Part shown: in pieces, positions 21,650 through 34,443 of the stretch
Numbering within the stretch: the stretch's first letter is position 1
Layout: the number at the start of each line of letters is the position of its first letter
Source: Anniella stebbinsi
Taxonomy: Eukaryota > Chordata > Lepidosauria > Squamata > Anniellidae
Direction of reading: 5' to 3'
Length of the DNA: 64,000 nucleotides
Assembly (NCBI GenBank): GCA_029215795.1
Contig: JARDYH010000002.1
Location: forward strand, 62,659,001 to 62,723,000
Position numbers and translations under genes: made by a program
Notes under the pieces: generated by a model
Database searches by the model: none
Told to the model about the DNA's origin: nothing
The model's input: only the letters and a program-made list of their open reading frames with translations

Positions 21650-22488
21650 CTCAGTTCTTGCACAGGCTGCATATCCATCCCTAGATATTTACTCAAAAGT
21701 AAGACCCATTGAATTTCCTTGGTTCTTGAAAAGCAACACACTTGCTTTTAGATTTGCCAGTCTCAGCATTCTATGTGTGCTATGAATGCCTGCTCTGTCT
21801 GTCCCTATAGTTTCCTGCAAGGTCCAGCCAGGGGAAGCCAGTAAATGAAACCCAGGGGTGGAGGGTGGGATTCCCTCAGGTTCATCTGACAGCAGGTGCT
21901 ATAGAACATGGACCTTCCAGGAGTGTTGAGGCTGGATTTCTGGCAGACCCAGCCAGGCAACTTTATGGCCTGTTAGTCCCTCCATCTGGTAGCCCACAGA
22001 GCACCTGCCTCATAAGGCAAATGGCCACATGAGAACTGTTATTATGGCCTGCTACTTTGTTTGTCTTTAGGAGTCTGTGGTCCATATCTCTTCAGAAGGG
22101 GGAATAGTGTTTTGTGTTTGGGGTCAGTCTAAATTATCTCCAGGGGTCCCTTACTCAGTGCCTCTGATAGCAAAGAGATTGAGGATTTTCCCCAACTCTG
22201 TTACTCTTGAAGTTACTAGGCCTGTTGAAAACAGATTTTATAACATAAGCATGAAAACAGTGAATACCCCTTTTAACTTGTTAAATCAATGAAAACATGC
22301 CACACAAGAAGTCTTAAGATATGAATGGTTTATAAAGAAAAGTAAATGCAAAAGAACATCAGATGCAGACGTGAAATCTGAAACATTAGTAGTAGTAGTA
22401 GTATCCTGCCTTTTGCCCAATGTTGGGCCTCAGGGCAGCCTTTCAAAACTAAAACATATACAGCTAAAACCTATAAATAGGAATATAC
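21650..22488. other. No recognisable gene
   Basis: A short segment at 21690-21725 (AAAGTAAGACCCATTGAATTTCC) belongs to a common palindromic interspersed repeat. 22385-22490 contains (AGT)n and GCCCAATGTTGGGC. The remainder is unassigned. Confidence 0.4.
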
Positions 22489-22660
22489 TAGGCTGACCAT
22501 ATGAAAAGGAGGATAGGGCTCATGTAACTTTAACAGTTGTAGAGAAAAGGGAATTTCAGCCAGTGTCATTTGTATGCAATTAGTTCCTGGTGAAATTCCC
22601 TCTTCATCACACCAGTTAAAGTTGCAGGGGCCCTGCCTTCTTCTGTATATGGTCACTCTA
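22489..22660. mobile_element. Half-size relative of the foldback MITE at 27379
   Basis: TAGGCTGACCATATGAAAAGG at the left and ATATGGTCACTCTA at the right. Internal AGGGCTCATGTAACTTTAACAG and GTGAAATTCCCTCTTCATCAC match the left half of 27379-27691. Confidence 0.75.
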
Positions 22661-23992
22661 GTATAGTGCCTGCCACTTACATACCTGGTCAGCTGCCCCT
22701 TGACTCTAAAACGTTTTTTTAAATAAAAGGAAAGAAGGAAGCTGCAGCAAACAGCATCAGCCTTGTTTGCTGCTGCCCCATCACTTGCTGCTCTCTTGCC
22801 CACCCCCCAGGCCCAGGACTTCAGCCCTGAGGTCCAGCTGCATGGAAGGCCAGTGACATAACAGAGATATTAAAAAAATAAATAAAATCTGCAATGTCCT
22901 GCTATGCACTGTCCTGTTTTAACTACTGCTATCGGGTCTGAATTGCAGCAAGATCCTGTAAAGACATGCTTCTTCATTTGAAAGTAAAGCTCCCTTGAAA
23001 TGAATAGGATTGACTGAAGGAGCTGATTGGCTATTCAGATTTTCTAAATAAAATAAAATACATTAAAGCTCATAGAGGTATATTAGCTTCTCTAAATACC
23101 ACAGTATAATTAGCTTATCGTTGGGACAGAGAAAAAAGTTCAAAATATCCTCAAGAGAGTTCCTGACAACACAAAATCTAGTATCAAAATATATTTAGAC
23201 TAGCAGACCATGAATAATAGATTCATGAATGGTATCCTCGAGGAGACATGGGTAAACAATGCAAAACAGTCATAAAGCACCTCCTAACTTTGCAATTCCG
23301 GTGGAATTTTTAGTCTGTATAATAAAGGAATGCTCTATAAATGATACATGAGGCAAGGAGATATGATAAAGGGTGAAGAAAAGGGGTTCTTTTGAAATTG
23401 CTTAACCACCATTTAAATAGTAGAAGGTTAGAATGTCTGTGTGGGTGGTGGAGGGCATTGTGGCTGCCATTAGCTCATTCCAGGAATACTTGGTCCAGTC
23501 CAGAATTTGAACAATTCCTGTATGATACAAATAGCTAACTGTTTGTAAGTCTGATGAGCAAACGACGTTACTCCTTTAGCTCTATGAAAATTGGCTTGGC
23601 TTCCTTTGCTTGGCTTCCTTTGATCTTAAAAGTGAGGTGAACCATGGGATCGTGTTCAGTGTTGGCCCAATACCTTTTGTAGCCAAACAGCACATCCCTC
23701 TGCCAAGGCCAACACTTCTAAAAGTCTTGCTGCAATATTCAGACACCAATCCCTGTCTTCACTCCCACTCTACCCTCCATCATGGTACCAGCTGAGGGAA
23801 GTCATGTAACTCAGTTGTATAGCTGGCCCTGACCATGGTATATCATTCTGATATATATGGACATCATTTACAGTCTTGATTTTATTGTTGTTGATTGAGT
23901 AGTATAGCATCGTTTCTAGAAACTGAAGAGAGAATTTAAAAATGTTCTTAACTCCTCTTGATTTATTGCCAATTATTTCTTAACAGACTGAG
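22661..23992. other. No recognisable feature
   Basis: AT-rich, with no credible coding frame, RNA gene or named repeat. Confidence 0.5.
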
Positions 23993-24350
23993 AGCATCAT
24001 CAGACGAGCGTTTTATCACATGCTCGTTACTGCCCACTTGCGGTTTTTCGCTGGTCCTTTTGACAGTGCTGTCCGCCTCTCATGCGTCTTCCATACCTTC
24101 TTCCCATCACAAAATAAGATCCCGGTAAGTCCGACTTACTTTTAGAAGTGAAACTTGCTGCGATCATCTGCTGTGTGCAAGAAAAGAGATGCAATAAAAA
24201 CACCCACTGAATGGGCCATGTGGTCTTTGTTTACTTCCTCTTTCTTCTCCTTGAGAAAGAGGAAGTATTGTGCAACAAAAGCGGGGGGAGGAGGGGAGAG
24301 AAGGAACGGTAGGGAACTGTGATTTCCCCCCCCCCATCTGATGAACCTCT
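23993..24350. mobile_element. TIR MITE, inverted relative of 10690-11035
   Basis: It begins GCATCATCAGACGAGCGTTT and ends near CCCATCTGATGAACC. It shares GCAATAAAAACACCCACTGAATGGGCC-type sequence with the inverse of the earlier copy (split here to stay brief: CACCCACTGAATGGGCC). Confidence 0.55.
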
Positions 24351-24464
24351 GAATCAGTATGTCTTCATTTCTTTTGTTTTAAACATACTGTGTGGCACTA
24401 CTTGTTTGCTTGACTCACAGAAATGCAATCTTGTCCTTGTCTAGTGGTACAGTATACATTGGCT

Positions 24465-24692
24465 CAATTCAGATGACACAATAAACAACTGGTGTGGGTG
24501 AAACAATCGTCAGTTGTTTTGACTATCGTGTTATCCGAATGCTGCCATAGTCAACTCAGTGCTGATCCTAATCCACACCACAGTTGATAATTTATTACCA
24601 TGTTGTTTGGGGAGTACCCCCTAGATGAACAACTGTAAAGTTGATTATTACCCCACCACTGACTATCGTGTCATCCAAATTGAGCCACAGTG
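24465..24692. mobile_element. TIR MITE with GGCTCAATT ends
   Basis: TGGCTCAATTCAGATGACAC at the left is the near-exact inverse of GTGTCATCCAAATTGAGCCA at the right. Repeated AACAACTG/CAGTTGTT motifs fold internally. No transposase. Confidence 0.75.
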
Positions 24693-24744
24693 TGCTCCTT
24701 CTCCTGGGTTTTTTTAGCACACACTTTGGATATAGTTATGAAGT

Positions 24745-25145
24745 TATTATAGCATAAGGCCATCACTCTGCAGTTTTGCATGCAGAAACATCCCAGGCTC
24801 AATCCTTGGCATATTCAGGTGAAGCTGGGAAAGTCACCTGCCCCAAACAGGAGCTGCTGCCGGTTAGTGTAGAACAGGAGAGGGCAGCTGGTTGGGAGTC
24901 ACATTTGCTTAGGGGAAAGTGTTTGGGGGCAGAATACTGCTCGTGAAGGGTGAGCCCAAAGTAGGCAGTGCCAAGGCCAAGAGTGGGTGGGGATACTGCT
25001 TTTTTCTCATTCTCTCTTCCATTTCATCTGTCACTCTTTCTCTCCACTGGGTGACTTTGAGCCAATTGTGAGTATAAAATGGGACAAAATCAATGTTTGC
25101 CACCTTAGCCTTATTGGAGAAATGATTAGATATAAATACAGTTAA
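24745..25145 (+). mobile_element. Two SINE segments in tandem
   Basis: 24745-24870 matches a tRNA-derived squamate SINE (TTTTGCATGCAGAAACATCC, CAGGCTCAATCCTTGGC, GCTGGGAAAGTCACCTGCC). 25045-25145 matches the 3' half of a SINE like the one at 21048 (CTGGGTGACTTTGAGCCAA, AGTATAAAATGGG, ATTAGATATAAATAC). Both are degenerate. Confidence 0.65.
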
Positions 25146-25384
25146 ACTCTAAATCCTTGAAGAGACAATTGGTGCATTGTTTTCAATAGGGTCTATTGCA
25201 ATCAATTCATTTAGGGTTGGGTTTTTTTGGTTACTAAATTTAGGTCTTACATTGGAGCCTCCATTGATTTCTGATTAATAAACCAAGAATGATAGAAATA
25301 CTGAACAGATGATTTTCTGGTGACTTTTAATGTTGTATTTTTGTAAATCAGTATTCCACATGATTAGGCAGTGAGTTCTGTGGG

Positions 25385-25520
25385 GAAAGACTGAGTGATT
25401 AAGGTACCCTATGTTTAGACAAAAAAAGTCTCTAGCTCTCAGCATTCCCCAGCAACCTTGGCTGCCTGGGGAATGCTGGGAGTTGAAGGACTTTTCTCTC
25501 TCTCAATATGCATAGGATTG
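25385..25520. mobile_element. Palindromic MITE (AACATGCATAGGATTGCACC type)
   Basis: CTCAGCATTCCCCAGCAACC and CCTGGGGAATGCTGGGAG are inverse halves; it ends ATGCATAGGATTGCACCC. The same family occurs at 51300-51465 and as fragments at 28070, 30045, 38110, 42180, 47010, 53600 and 56945. Confidence 0.6.
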
Positions 25521-27378
25521 CACCCTAAAGCATTTTCTATTCATTTCATTTTGGCTTCATAAGATCTGGCCATATTATTGTGTCTCCCATGGCATCAAAA
25601 CTGGCAAATTTATACAAATTTATAGGAGAGTTTACTAGTAGGTTCTTGTTCTGTGTGTGTGTGTGTTTTAAATCTATAAGTCTATCCTAGTGACAGTTGT
25701 TGAAACAAGTTAGCCCAAGGTCCCATCCAATTTTATAATCACGATTAGCTGTTAAGACTATTTATTTTGTATTCAGAAAGTGATGGAGTAGCTCAAGTTC
25801 ATTTTGGCAAGTAAGTGAGCCATAGATTTTCATGCTGAAATGTATTCCTTCTTCAGCTCATTAAGCTCATGATCAGGTTGCCCGGTGTGGAAAAATGCAA
25901 TGTCCTTTGAGTATATAGGCTTCTATATTTGTTACCATTACAATACACCAGTGTTTCAGATTTCTGTCTAAGTGCTCAAAACAAGTGAAAAAGTTTTATC
26001 ATGTGGAGCATGGTTCCCCCTGGCAAAATAAAAGAAGACGAATTTCATCATTTTATTTGCCACTACATTTTCATGATAGGCTAGGGAGTGAAATAATTAG
26101 AGCTCTGGTGCAGAAATTATCTCTTGCCCATGGATGAATGTTTAAAGACTAATAGCTCATAAAAGGGGAGCACAATAACAGAAAAGGTGAGGAGAAACTT
26201 GCCTTCCAAAATATTTTCTTTTTCAAGTGAAACTTTCCAAACTGAGTGACTTTAATCAGGGCATGCTTTTGAAACACAGACACACAAAACAAAAACAGAG
26301 AGAAGTTGGTTTGTGTCTATTTCTAATAATAAGGTATCCCGTTTCCACTCTGTGAGATAATTTTGCAGAGCTACAGTAGCCATAATTCTTCCATAGCTAT
26401 TATGGAGGAAGAACATCTGTTTCTAGCTATAAATCTGTCAAGTAACCAGTAAATCCCAACAAGGAGACGTTACTAGTTTATAACTTAAGAGCCCACAACA
26501 GCACAGATAAAAACAATATGTCTTTCTGAACAGTTGCAATGTCACCTGGAGTTCACTTGAAAGTGTAACAGCCTCATAACCCACACTTTCATTATGCCTT
26601 TACAAGTGAGACTGTTTAGTATAGAGATATGCTCTTAATATTAGCTCAGGCAAGATTTTTTACCTTGTAAAAAGAGGGATCTAAGGCTGGAGTAAGGAAA
26701 CTGCAAAACGAGAGCTCATGGTATATTTTTCAGCCACGTTGTGAGCTCGCCTTCATCGCTAAATGGACAGATGTGCATAACCAATGAACTAAGCACTGGT
26801 CAAAGCAAGTCCCTCTTACGGTTGGTGGAGGAATCAAAACTTTGTGAATCTTGATAGGAATTGACCTGATCCACACCTCTCAAATTTTAGAATGTACTAT
26901 CCTTTGGATTTTGCAGTTCTCCAACTTTTGGGAATCCAAAAACAAAAACAAACAAACAAACAAACAACAACAACAACAAAAACACTTGTTGCTGACTCCC
27001 TCATGTCACCCTTCCACTCTGGTTGAAGAAAGTTAAAAACATAGCCCACAGGTAGGTGCCAGAGACTAGAGGTGGTGGCCCTACTTCTGCCTCAGCCAAC
27101 CATTTCTGGGGCACTTCGGGGATGTGTTTTATTGTGTGTTTTTAGAAGTAGGGACTGTGAATATGTCATTCATGCCAGGGGGTAGTAATTCTTTTGGTAT
27201 GAGGCTTGAGGGGGCACCCTTTGCTGATAAACTGCTTGCAGTGAAAGGAGACTAGAGTGGAAAAATTGTTCTACTTCCTATATTTTTCTACAGCATGATA
27301 GGGAACTTCTCTGTGGAGAGAGACCTTCAGCAACTCTTAGAACCCCTTGTTTTTCTCATTCGGTGTCTGCTTTTATAT
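25521..27378. other. No recognisable gene; A-rich simple repeat at 26937-26985
   Basis: An AAAC/AAC repeat tract lies at 26937-26985. Elsewhere the DNA is AT-rich and unassigned on both strands. Confidence 0.45.
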
Positions 27379-27691
27379 AGGCTGACCATATGAAAAGGAG
27401 GACAGGGCTCCTGTATCTTTAACAGTTTCATAGAAAAGAGAATTTGAGCAGGTGTCATTTGTATATATGCAGAACCTGGTGAAATTCCCTCTTCATCACA
27501 AAGTTAAAGCTGCAGAAGCCCTGCCTTCTTTTGTACATGGTCAAGAGACAGAACTCCTGGCTTTAATGGTTGTGATAAAGAGGGAATTTCACCAGGTTAT
27601 GTATGCATAAACAACACCTGCTGAAATTCCCTGTCCTTTGCAACTGTTAAAGATACAGGAGCCCTGTCCTCCTTTTCATATGGTCACCCTA
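27379..27691. mobile_element. Near-perfect foldback MITE with 8-bp target duplication
   Basis: The whole 313-bp element is a palindrome: AGGCTGACCATATGAAAAGG with AGGGCTCCTGTATCTTTAACAG on the left returns as CTGTTAAAGATACAGGAGCCC and CTTTTCATATGGTCACCCTA on the right. It is flanked by TTTTATAT (27371-27378 and 27692-27699). The ends match the TAGGGTGACCA family seen at 6896, 21036 and 55445, so it is hAT-type by ends and target size. Confidence 0.9.
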
Positions 27692-27702
27692 TTTTATATA
27701 CA

Positions 27703-27726
27703 GTGTGTGTGTGTGTGTGTGTGTGT
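27703..27726. repeat. (TG)n microsatellite
   Basis: About twelve GT units directly after the foldback element. Confidence 0.9.
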
Positions 27727-28261
27727 CTAAAATTGTAATATATTTTTAATTAATTTTAATTGTTTTAATGCCACATTTCAAAGTTGTGGGCATGTAATTC
27801 ATTATTATGCCTTTCTTTTACTTTAGAAAAATGAAGCTGAGAAGTCAGGGCTGGGGTGGGGACTGGTTGATATCTTCTTCTATTCAGTTTTCTTCAACTT
27901 TTAAATGAATCCCTCATCCTGTTGCTGCTCATTTTGCCTAGAGCTCTTTTCCTGAACATCTAAGTTAGGCCACCTCTTTCTTCCAGGTCCCTCCTTCAAG
28001 CGACCTTTTCCGTAATGCCTATGGCTTAACCCTCACGTCCTCATTCCTGAACAAAAGAAGTCAAAGGCTGCAATCCCACTTACCATAGTGGTACTGACTT
28101 CTGTGTAAACATGCATAACATCTGGGCATAAAGTATGCCTAATCAAATTCTCCCCCCTCCCCCCATATCTGTTTGGGCTGGAACAAGTCCTTTATGAGGA
28201 ACGCTTACAAGGTTTGGGATTTTTAGGCTCAGAAACAGGGTAAGGAGAGGCACAATAAAAG

Positions 28262-28600
28262 GGTTTTTCATATTTATTTATTTATGTATTAAAACATTTG
28301 CATCCCACCTTATTATCACTAGGATCTCAGGGTGGCATACAGATAAAATCAGAACAATATAAACATAAATAATTTACACAGCTAAAGCTGTATTAAATTG
28401 TTAACAAATTAAAACCAGTAGAATGTTTTTAAAGCAATAAAACAATTAAAAACAATAAAAATTATGGGTAACCATGATAAAAAGGCATGTTTTAACATGG
28501 CGCCGAAGTGAAGCCAGTGTTGGCGCCACAAGCAGGGTGCCACAACAGAGAAAGCCTCTCTCACGTCCCACCATAATGTATGTATATTCCCTACCTGCTT
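28262..28600 (-). mobile_element. LINE-type 3' segment (minus strand)
   Basis: TTTATTTATTTATGTATTAAA, GGATCTCAGGGTGGCATACAG, a long A-rich part and AACATGGCGCCGAAGTGAAGC, then GTGCCACAACAGAGAAAGCC. Related segments in the same orientation lie at 36440-36700 and 56395-56650, and as an insertion at about 48200-48420. Confidence 0.6.
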
Positions 28601-30640
28601 TTTATTTTTGTGAGTGTGTAGTCCCTCCCTGTACCTTTTGAGAATGCCCTACTTTTTCCTCAGGTTATAAACTGTACTGCACTAGGTTGGCGGTGCAACA
28701 AAGGCCTGCACCCCTGGGAACTTAATATTCCTTAATGGTAACCACCACAATAGGAAACTGCAGTTGACCTGAGTGCAACAGGAGCCTGTAACACCCTGTA
28801 AAATCCCATAAATGTTCCCATAAGATTATTCAATAATCAGCCCAGATCTAATAAGATCCAAATTTAGTAAGATCTGATAAGTCCAAATGTAGCCCTGTGA
28901 TGTATTGGCACCAAGTGTTCTGATTGAAGAGCTAAGAAATGTTTATCCTGGTGGCGGTTCTGCAGAAATAGGCTACCCGTTAATTTCAGTGGTGGAGGCA
29001 GCTCCATGCTAAGGAATGCAGCATGTATGAATTTCCTCTTTTGGGTGAATGGTGAACTGTATATCTGCTTTGTGTGGCACAGTGTCTAAATGTGTCCATG
29101 CATTGGATGAAAAGAACAAACTTGAATGATGATTCAGTTGGATTCTGCCAATGGGAAGCCTGGCTGCTGTCAGAATCCCCATTTTGACCTGCCTGTCAGG
29201 AGCGTTGTGGGCGGATGGAACGATCAGGGGCCCACCATGTCACAGAGCACTAATGCGAACCCATTCCCTCTACCCTGCTTGTGGCAAGTTGACAGCCATT
29301 ATGCTGGCCTAGCCTTAATGCCACATCCCTTAAGGGGATCCCAATCCCGGGGGAGAAGGGAGCCCAATCCTGCTTCCCGTTCCAAATTGATCCAGCCCAA
29401 TGCCTATCACAACCAGAAAGTTGTGACATAAACAAAATACAACACAACATCCAAGACTGATCACCTAAGTAGAAATCACTTATTTACACAGGGAATAATC
29501 TTCCATGAGGAAGGCTGAAATCCTTCCCTGGTCCGCCAGTAGGAAAGCAGGAAAAAATCCTTTGCAGCCCTGATAATCAATGACTAACATCCATCCACTG
29601 CAAGATCTACTAGGTGGAATGGGAATTCCCTAACAGCAACGGCCAAGCTGCCCCTAAGGACCCACTTTTATTGGCCTTAAGCGGATCAGGATATGAACTA
29701 CACGCAGCACTTCTCCGTCCGGTCTGCCCCCACCCCATTAGCCAATCAGCCATTCGGTTGGCTCAGTGTTTAAGTCATTGGCAGATGCTGCTGCTACTGC
29801 ACAGCTGCTGACTTCCACTCCCTCCTCTGGACCCACATGTGCCCACACAGAGGTCTCCCCAGTAAATGGGGAACTTCTTTCTGTGTGCCCAAGACTATCG
29901 ATCAAGGTAATTAATTTTGAAGTAAATACCATTTTTCAGCGGAAATCATAGATTAGATTTAAGTGTATGTGTTTATGGTTCCTCCCTTTTATTTGGTTCT
30001 TGATATAAGGGCAGTTATATTTTACATTTTAAATACTCTTTTATGCATTATATTGCAATCCTATGCTTCTTTACTCAGGAGTAAAATAATATTGGTTCAA
30101 TGGGGTTTACTATTACAGCCTTAGGCTGCAATCCTTGACACGCTTAACTGGAAGAGGGGGTGTCTATACGGTTGGTTTACCCTGTCATGGCTATGCAGTG
30201 GCGCTGCATTGCATATATGATGCAGGCACCAACTCGCATTCACATTGGGCTTCTACCCTCAAAGCTGAGCTTTTTCACGGTCACCACTTTGTTTCTCAGT
30301 CTGCAGTGGTGGCCTCGGTTCGTGTTCAGTCAGTGGGTGCTGCTGGGGGCAGATGCAAGTCTGGTACGTCCAGGGTAAGTGTGGGAAGACAGGGCAGATG
30401 GCAGGGTGGGGGCTTTATGAGCCGAATGGTGGCTAGTGCTGCGGTTATTGGATCGCCTGCACTCCCTCCTGCCATCTAAATGTATTGTTCCTGCCCCGCA
30501 GTAGTGCTGCTGTGGGGTTTTGAGGGAATCACCTGCAAAGCAGTGACTGACACCCCCTGGGAGCCAGCTCCTTGGAACTCAATGGGAATTACATATAGGA
30601 TAGTGCTGTCAATGTTGGATTCTGCAGTGGCTAAAGAGGC
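28601..30640. other. Unassigned; promoter-like motifs on the minus strand near 29650-29770
   Basis: On the minus strand CCAAT-type boxes (29739-29765, AGCCAATCAGCC on plus) precede a CCAATAAAAGTGGG motif (about 29658-29672) by about 80 bp. The spacing and a downstream GTAAATAAGTG resemble an LTR. No matching partner, primer-binding site or coding region is seen, so I do not call it. 30160-30320 is the repeat shared with 13665-13790. A (TTTA)n tract lies at 30640-30665. Confidence 0.3.
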
Positions 30641-31134
30641 TTTTATTTATTTATTTATTTATTTATCCTAACTCCTGCATAATTTTCTGGCGTCAGTATA
30701 TGTGGGTTACTGTTCATTAAAACCTATTTAAAATGCATCATATGATTGCTTAACTCAATACTGGACAAAGAAGCTCTGTACTTGTACTCTTGATAACTTG
30801 CAAATTAGTTTTCAAATTAGGGTTACATTCAGCCCTAGCAATTAGAGCTATAGCTGTCTGATTTCCACTTTAGATATGTCTGGCAGCTGAGGGCATGCAC
30901 TGAAAGGAACAGACTTCATGCTATCAGTTTAGTACTTTTACCTATATTACTAGTTAATTGGTTCTAGATTGTTGTTGTTGTTGGAAGAATAACAGGAAGT
31001 TATCCAGTGGACAATTAAAAAAAGGTTTAAGAAAGTTGGAATAAAATATATATCCTATGCATATGACGGTATTTCTATGCAACGTTTGATGTGTACCCCC
31101 CCTGCAATCTTCTTATAAAATTACTGTTACTACT

Positions 31135-31345
31135 TAACTTAGGCCAGGCAGGATATAGCAGTATGAAAGTGATATATAACAGGCAGGAGCCAAGCAGGAT
31201 ATAACGATATATGGTATGCGTGTATGGGCCCCAACAGTTGTCAGTGCACCTCAATACCACTATAAAGCAGCAGTGTGGCTCCTGCCTTTTATATACTGTT
31301 CATACAGCTTTCATACTGCTGTATCCTTCTTGGTGTAGATCTGGC
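31135..31345. mobile_element. MITE related to 5518-5757
   Basis: It contains GGCAGGATATAGCAGTATGAAA, GGGCCCCAACAGTTGTCAGTG and, at the right, TATACTGTTCATACAGC ... CTTGGTGTAGATCTGGCC as the inverse half. The left TIR tip is eroded. Confidence 0.7.
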
Positions 31346-31559
31346 CTTAGTCATGACTAACTTGTCCCATTGAGTTTAATGACATTAAACTGGTCAGTAT
31401 CTAATTAATAATATATACACATAGAAAGATAAATATGCAAATTGTCATTGTATTGATAGATCTGTACTTATTATTTTTCTATGCAGATAGGCCCACTGAA
31501 GTCAAAATTATCCTTCACTGTCACTTCAATAGACTTTGACCATATCTATTGTGTAATCC

Positions 31560-31715
31560 TGGTTGCTCTTTTATATTGTACTTTTATATTATGTTTTTAT
31601 ATTGTGATTTGTTTTATACCTTGAATTGTACTTGATGGTTTTAATTTTTGTGAACCACCCAGAGAGCTTCAGCTATTGGGAGATATAGAAATGCAATAAA
31701 TAAATAAATAAATAT
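31560..31715 (+). mobile_element. LINE-type 3' end with (AAAT)n tail
   Basis: GTGAACCACCCAGAGAGC, TTCAGCTATTGGGAGATATAG and AATGCAATAAATAAATAAAT form the standard 3' end of a reptile LINE family. Confidence 0.65.
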
Positions 31716-32624
31716 ACTATTAATGATTGCACATTTTTCTAATTCTGAAGTGTTTTAAGATCTCACCATTCAACTCTAGTGACCTGGTGACCTTCTTTAA
31801 AGTGTTTTCTTGTTGTGTGACCATTGGAATCAGAAAGAAGTTTTAACCTCTGCATGTGATCTTCCCCACTTCTTATGTGGCACTGACTGCAACAACTTGG
31901 ATAGCATGTTGAATTGTTTAAATTGCTTTGGGGGACTGAGGTCTTGGATTGAGTATTTCAAATTTCTTTGGGATGATGATGATGATGATCATCATCATCT
32001 ACATTAAGTTCCCACAGTCAGAATGGCTGAGGATGACAGGAGCCTACATGGGGAATATAAAGGGAAGCTTTCAAGAGTTTTGCTCAGTTACGGCAGAAAG
32101 CTTCTCCAGATCTCTGGAGCCTACAAAAATAGGTATCTGGGGCTTCATACAAAGAACCTAACAGGTGTAGAGGAGTTGGACAAAAAATAGCAAGAATTCC
32201 AGGGAGACTATCAAAAGCATAGCAAAAAATGGAAGTGGTTTTCAACAAATGTTAAATAAAAAAGCCGAATGCATCACAATGATCAGATGTGCTGTGTGAT
32301 TTGAGATGGGCTCAAGCAAGAATTGTTGTAGAATTACAGTTGTATATTTTGAGTAGCAATTCTCAAATTACATCTGAAACACATCTTAGTGGATGGGTGT
32401 TGCACACATTTGGGCGTAGGAAAGAAGTTTAATTCAGGTCCTCAGTCAGATTGACATGGAAGGGCTGTTACCTTCCCCTGAAGTGTAGTGTTTGACTCTT
32501 TTTGCATAAGTAATCTCAAGTTCTTTGTCCTGTAAGCATATATTGGGTTGGGAACAGGGGTTAGTGGCTGAATAATCATGAGTTAAAGGAGGGAATTAGG
32601 TTAGGTCTTCTGAGAGCTTCAAGC
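31716..32624. other. No recognisable gene; GAT/ATC simple repeat at 31974-31996
   Basis: A small GATGAT...ATCATC palindrome is the only structured feature. Open frames are short and unsupported. Confidence 0.45.
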
Positions 32625-33315
32625 TGTATCACCAGTGCTGGTGCAAGCTCTCCTCCTCCTTCCCACTCTCCCCCTTCATCTGTCTCCTTTCCTCCATGCT
32701 TACCACGTCTATCTCTCTCCTCATCTGTCTCCATCCCCACTCGTCTGCATGTTATGTATGTCTCCCTTCATGCTGGCCCATGCACTGCATCTGTCTCCCT
32801 TCCCCACCTGCCATCTGTCTGCCTATCTATCCCTCCCTTCAACTCCCTTCCTTCCTTCCTTCCTTCCTCCCTCTCTCTCTCATTGCTGTTGCTCCCACCC
32901 ACTCTGCAGGGTGGCTGAACTATCTGAAGAGTTGTGTTGGCTGCTCTTCAGAGAGCTGGCCAGTTCCAAATACTGAGCTCTAGGGGGTCCTATGCAGCCA
33001 GGCATTGTGGGAGGGGGGTGTCCCTGGAGACCACCTATACTATGGGCAATACACCACTCCTCCCACAATGCCTGACTCTAAGAAAAGATCCCTCATAGCC
33101 AGGCATTTGGAACCGGTTGGCTCTCTGAAGAACTGCACCAGCCATTTTTCCAGCTGATGTGGCTCTTCAGAGAGCTTGTTTGCCTGCCACTCACTCTGAG
33201 GGTCCACTGAGTGGCAGATCCTCCTGATGGGTGGGAGAGCATGCACTTTGCTCCTCCTCCTGCTCTGCTGCCTGAGGCAGGGGATTCACTCCACCTCATG
33301 AGAAGGTGGACCCTG
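32625..33315. repeat. Composite repeat: polypyrimidine tract plus inverted segments
   Basis: 32640-32885 is strongly CT-rich, ending in (TTCC)n and (TC)n. Downstream, CCAGGCATTGTGGGAGG (33000) is the inverse of CCTCCCACAATGCCTG (33058). The CTCTGAAGA and TCTTCAGAG motifs also recur in both orientations. The right end (CTGCTGCCTGAGGCAGG) resembles the end of a known foldback family. Boundaries are not firm. Confidence 0.5.
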
Positions 33316-33691
33316 TCAATGACTGTTCTTCTATGAATGGGTATTTCAACTTGATAGGGAATTATAAGTAATTAAAGGTTATCAATGTTCTGACAAGACA
33401 CAAAATAACAAAAACTTTGTGCACTTGACACATTTTAGAACCACATTAAAAGAAAACTATGGTCAATAACAGATGCTGTCAAGTATTCCTTCTGCATTTC
33501 ACTAATGGAGGTTTTTAAGAGGAATGAAATTGTTATCCATTGCTGCCGTCCACTATCAAAAACTTCTGCATGTTGACATATCAACTTGCCCAGCCAGCTA
33601 CAGCAAGTTGGCTTTAGGGAACTGTCTGTATTACTGGTTCAGTTATACTGTGAAATAAAAATGAACACTAAAAGAGAAACAGGTCTGCAGT

Positions 33692-33693
33692 AA

Positions 33694-33730
<37 letters not shown>
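33692..33730. repeat. (AAT)n microsatellite
   Basis: About thirteen AAT units. 33316-34443 otherwise shows nothing recognisable. Confidence 0.9.
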
Positions 33731-33731
<1 letters not shown>

Positions 33732-34443
33732 ACCCAGAAAGCTTTCCCCCCTTATGTGCCATGTATATAACCACAAAAGAATAAGTCCTCATATGTTATC
33801 ATTCCTTTTTAAACATATATAAATTTACTGGTAATAACAAACAAGCAATAAATGACATAGGTCATCACCAGTAGTGTGTATGATCAGTGATTAGTATAAT
33901 TCTTGTAACTACTGAGTGTTCCATTCTTGTAACCATTGAATGTGCCAAGACACTTACTCATTGGAGCTAGGGGATATTAATGTCCCTGATCTAATCAATC
34001 ATTGATTTCTCCACCAGAAGCCAGTATCTTGGCTTTATTTTTCTTTTGCAATTTGTCCAGTAGTTTGTTTCCCAAAACAAATATAACTTTCTGTAATATA
34101 AGGCCAACAGTTTGGCATACCATAAACCACAAGGCTTTTCGCCTGCTGGAACAACATATTTCATTATAAGAACTATATTGCACCCTTGTGAGGACCTGAT
34201 GGCTGGCCATGTTCCAATATAAGGCATGGCCCCAATTACGAATGCCAACATACTTCCATCCTAAATGTATAAAGTGCACAGACATTTCCTCTGGTTACTT
34301 AGAGAATAAATTGCTTTTGTTTCTTTTAGGGATTTGGAGAAGAACACTTTAAGATAAAATCTAAAACTCTCATGGGGTTCTAAGATTATTGTGTTCAGTG
34401 CCAAACTGGACAAGACTCCATTCATACAATTAGCCACTGTATA

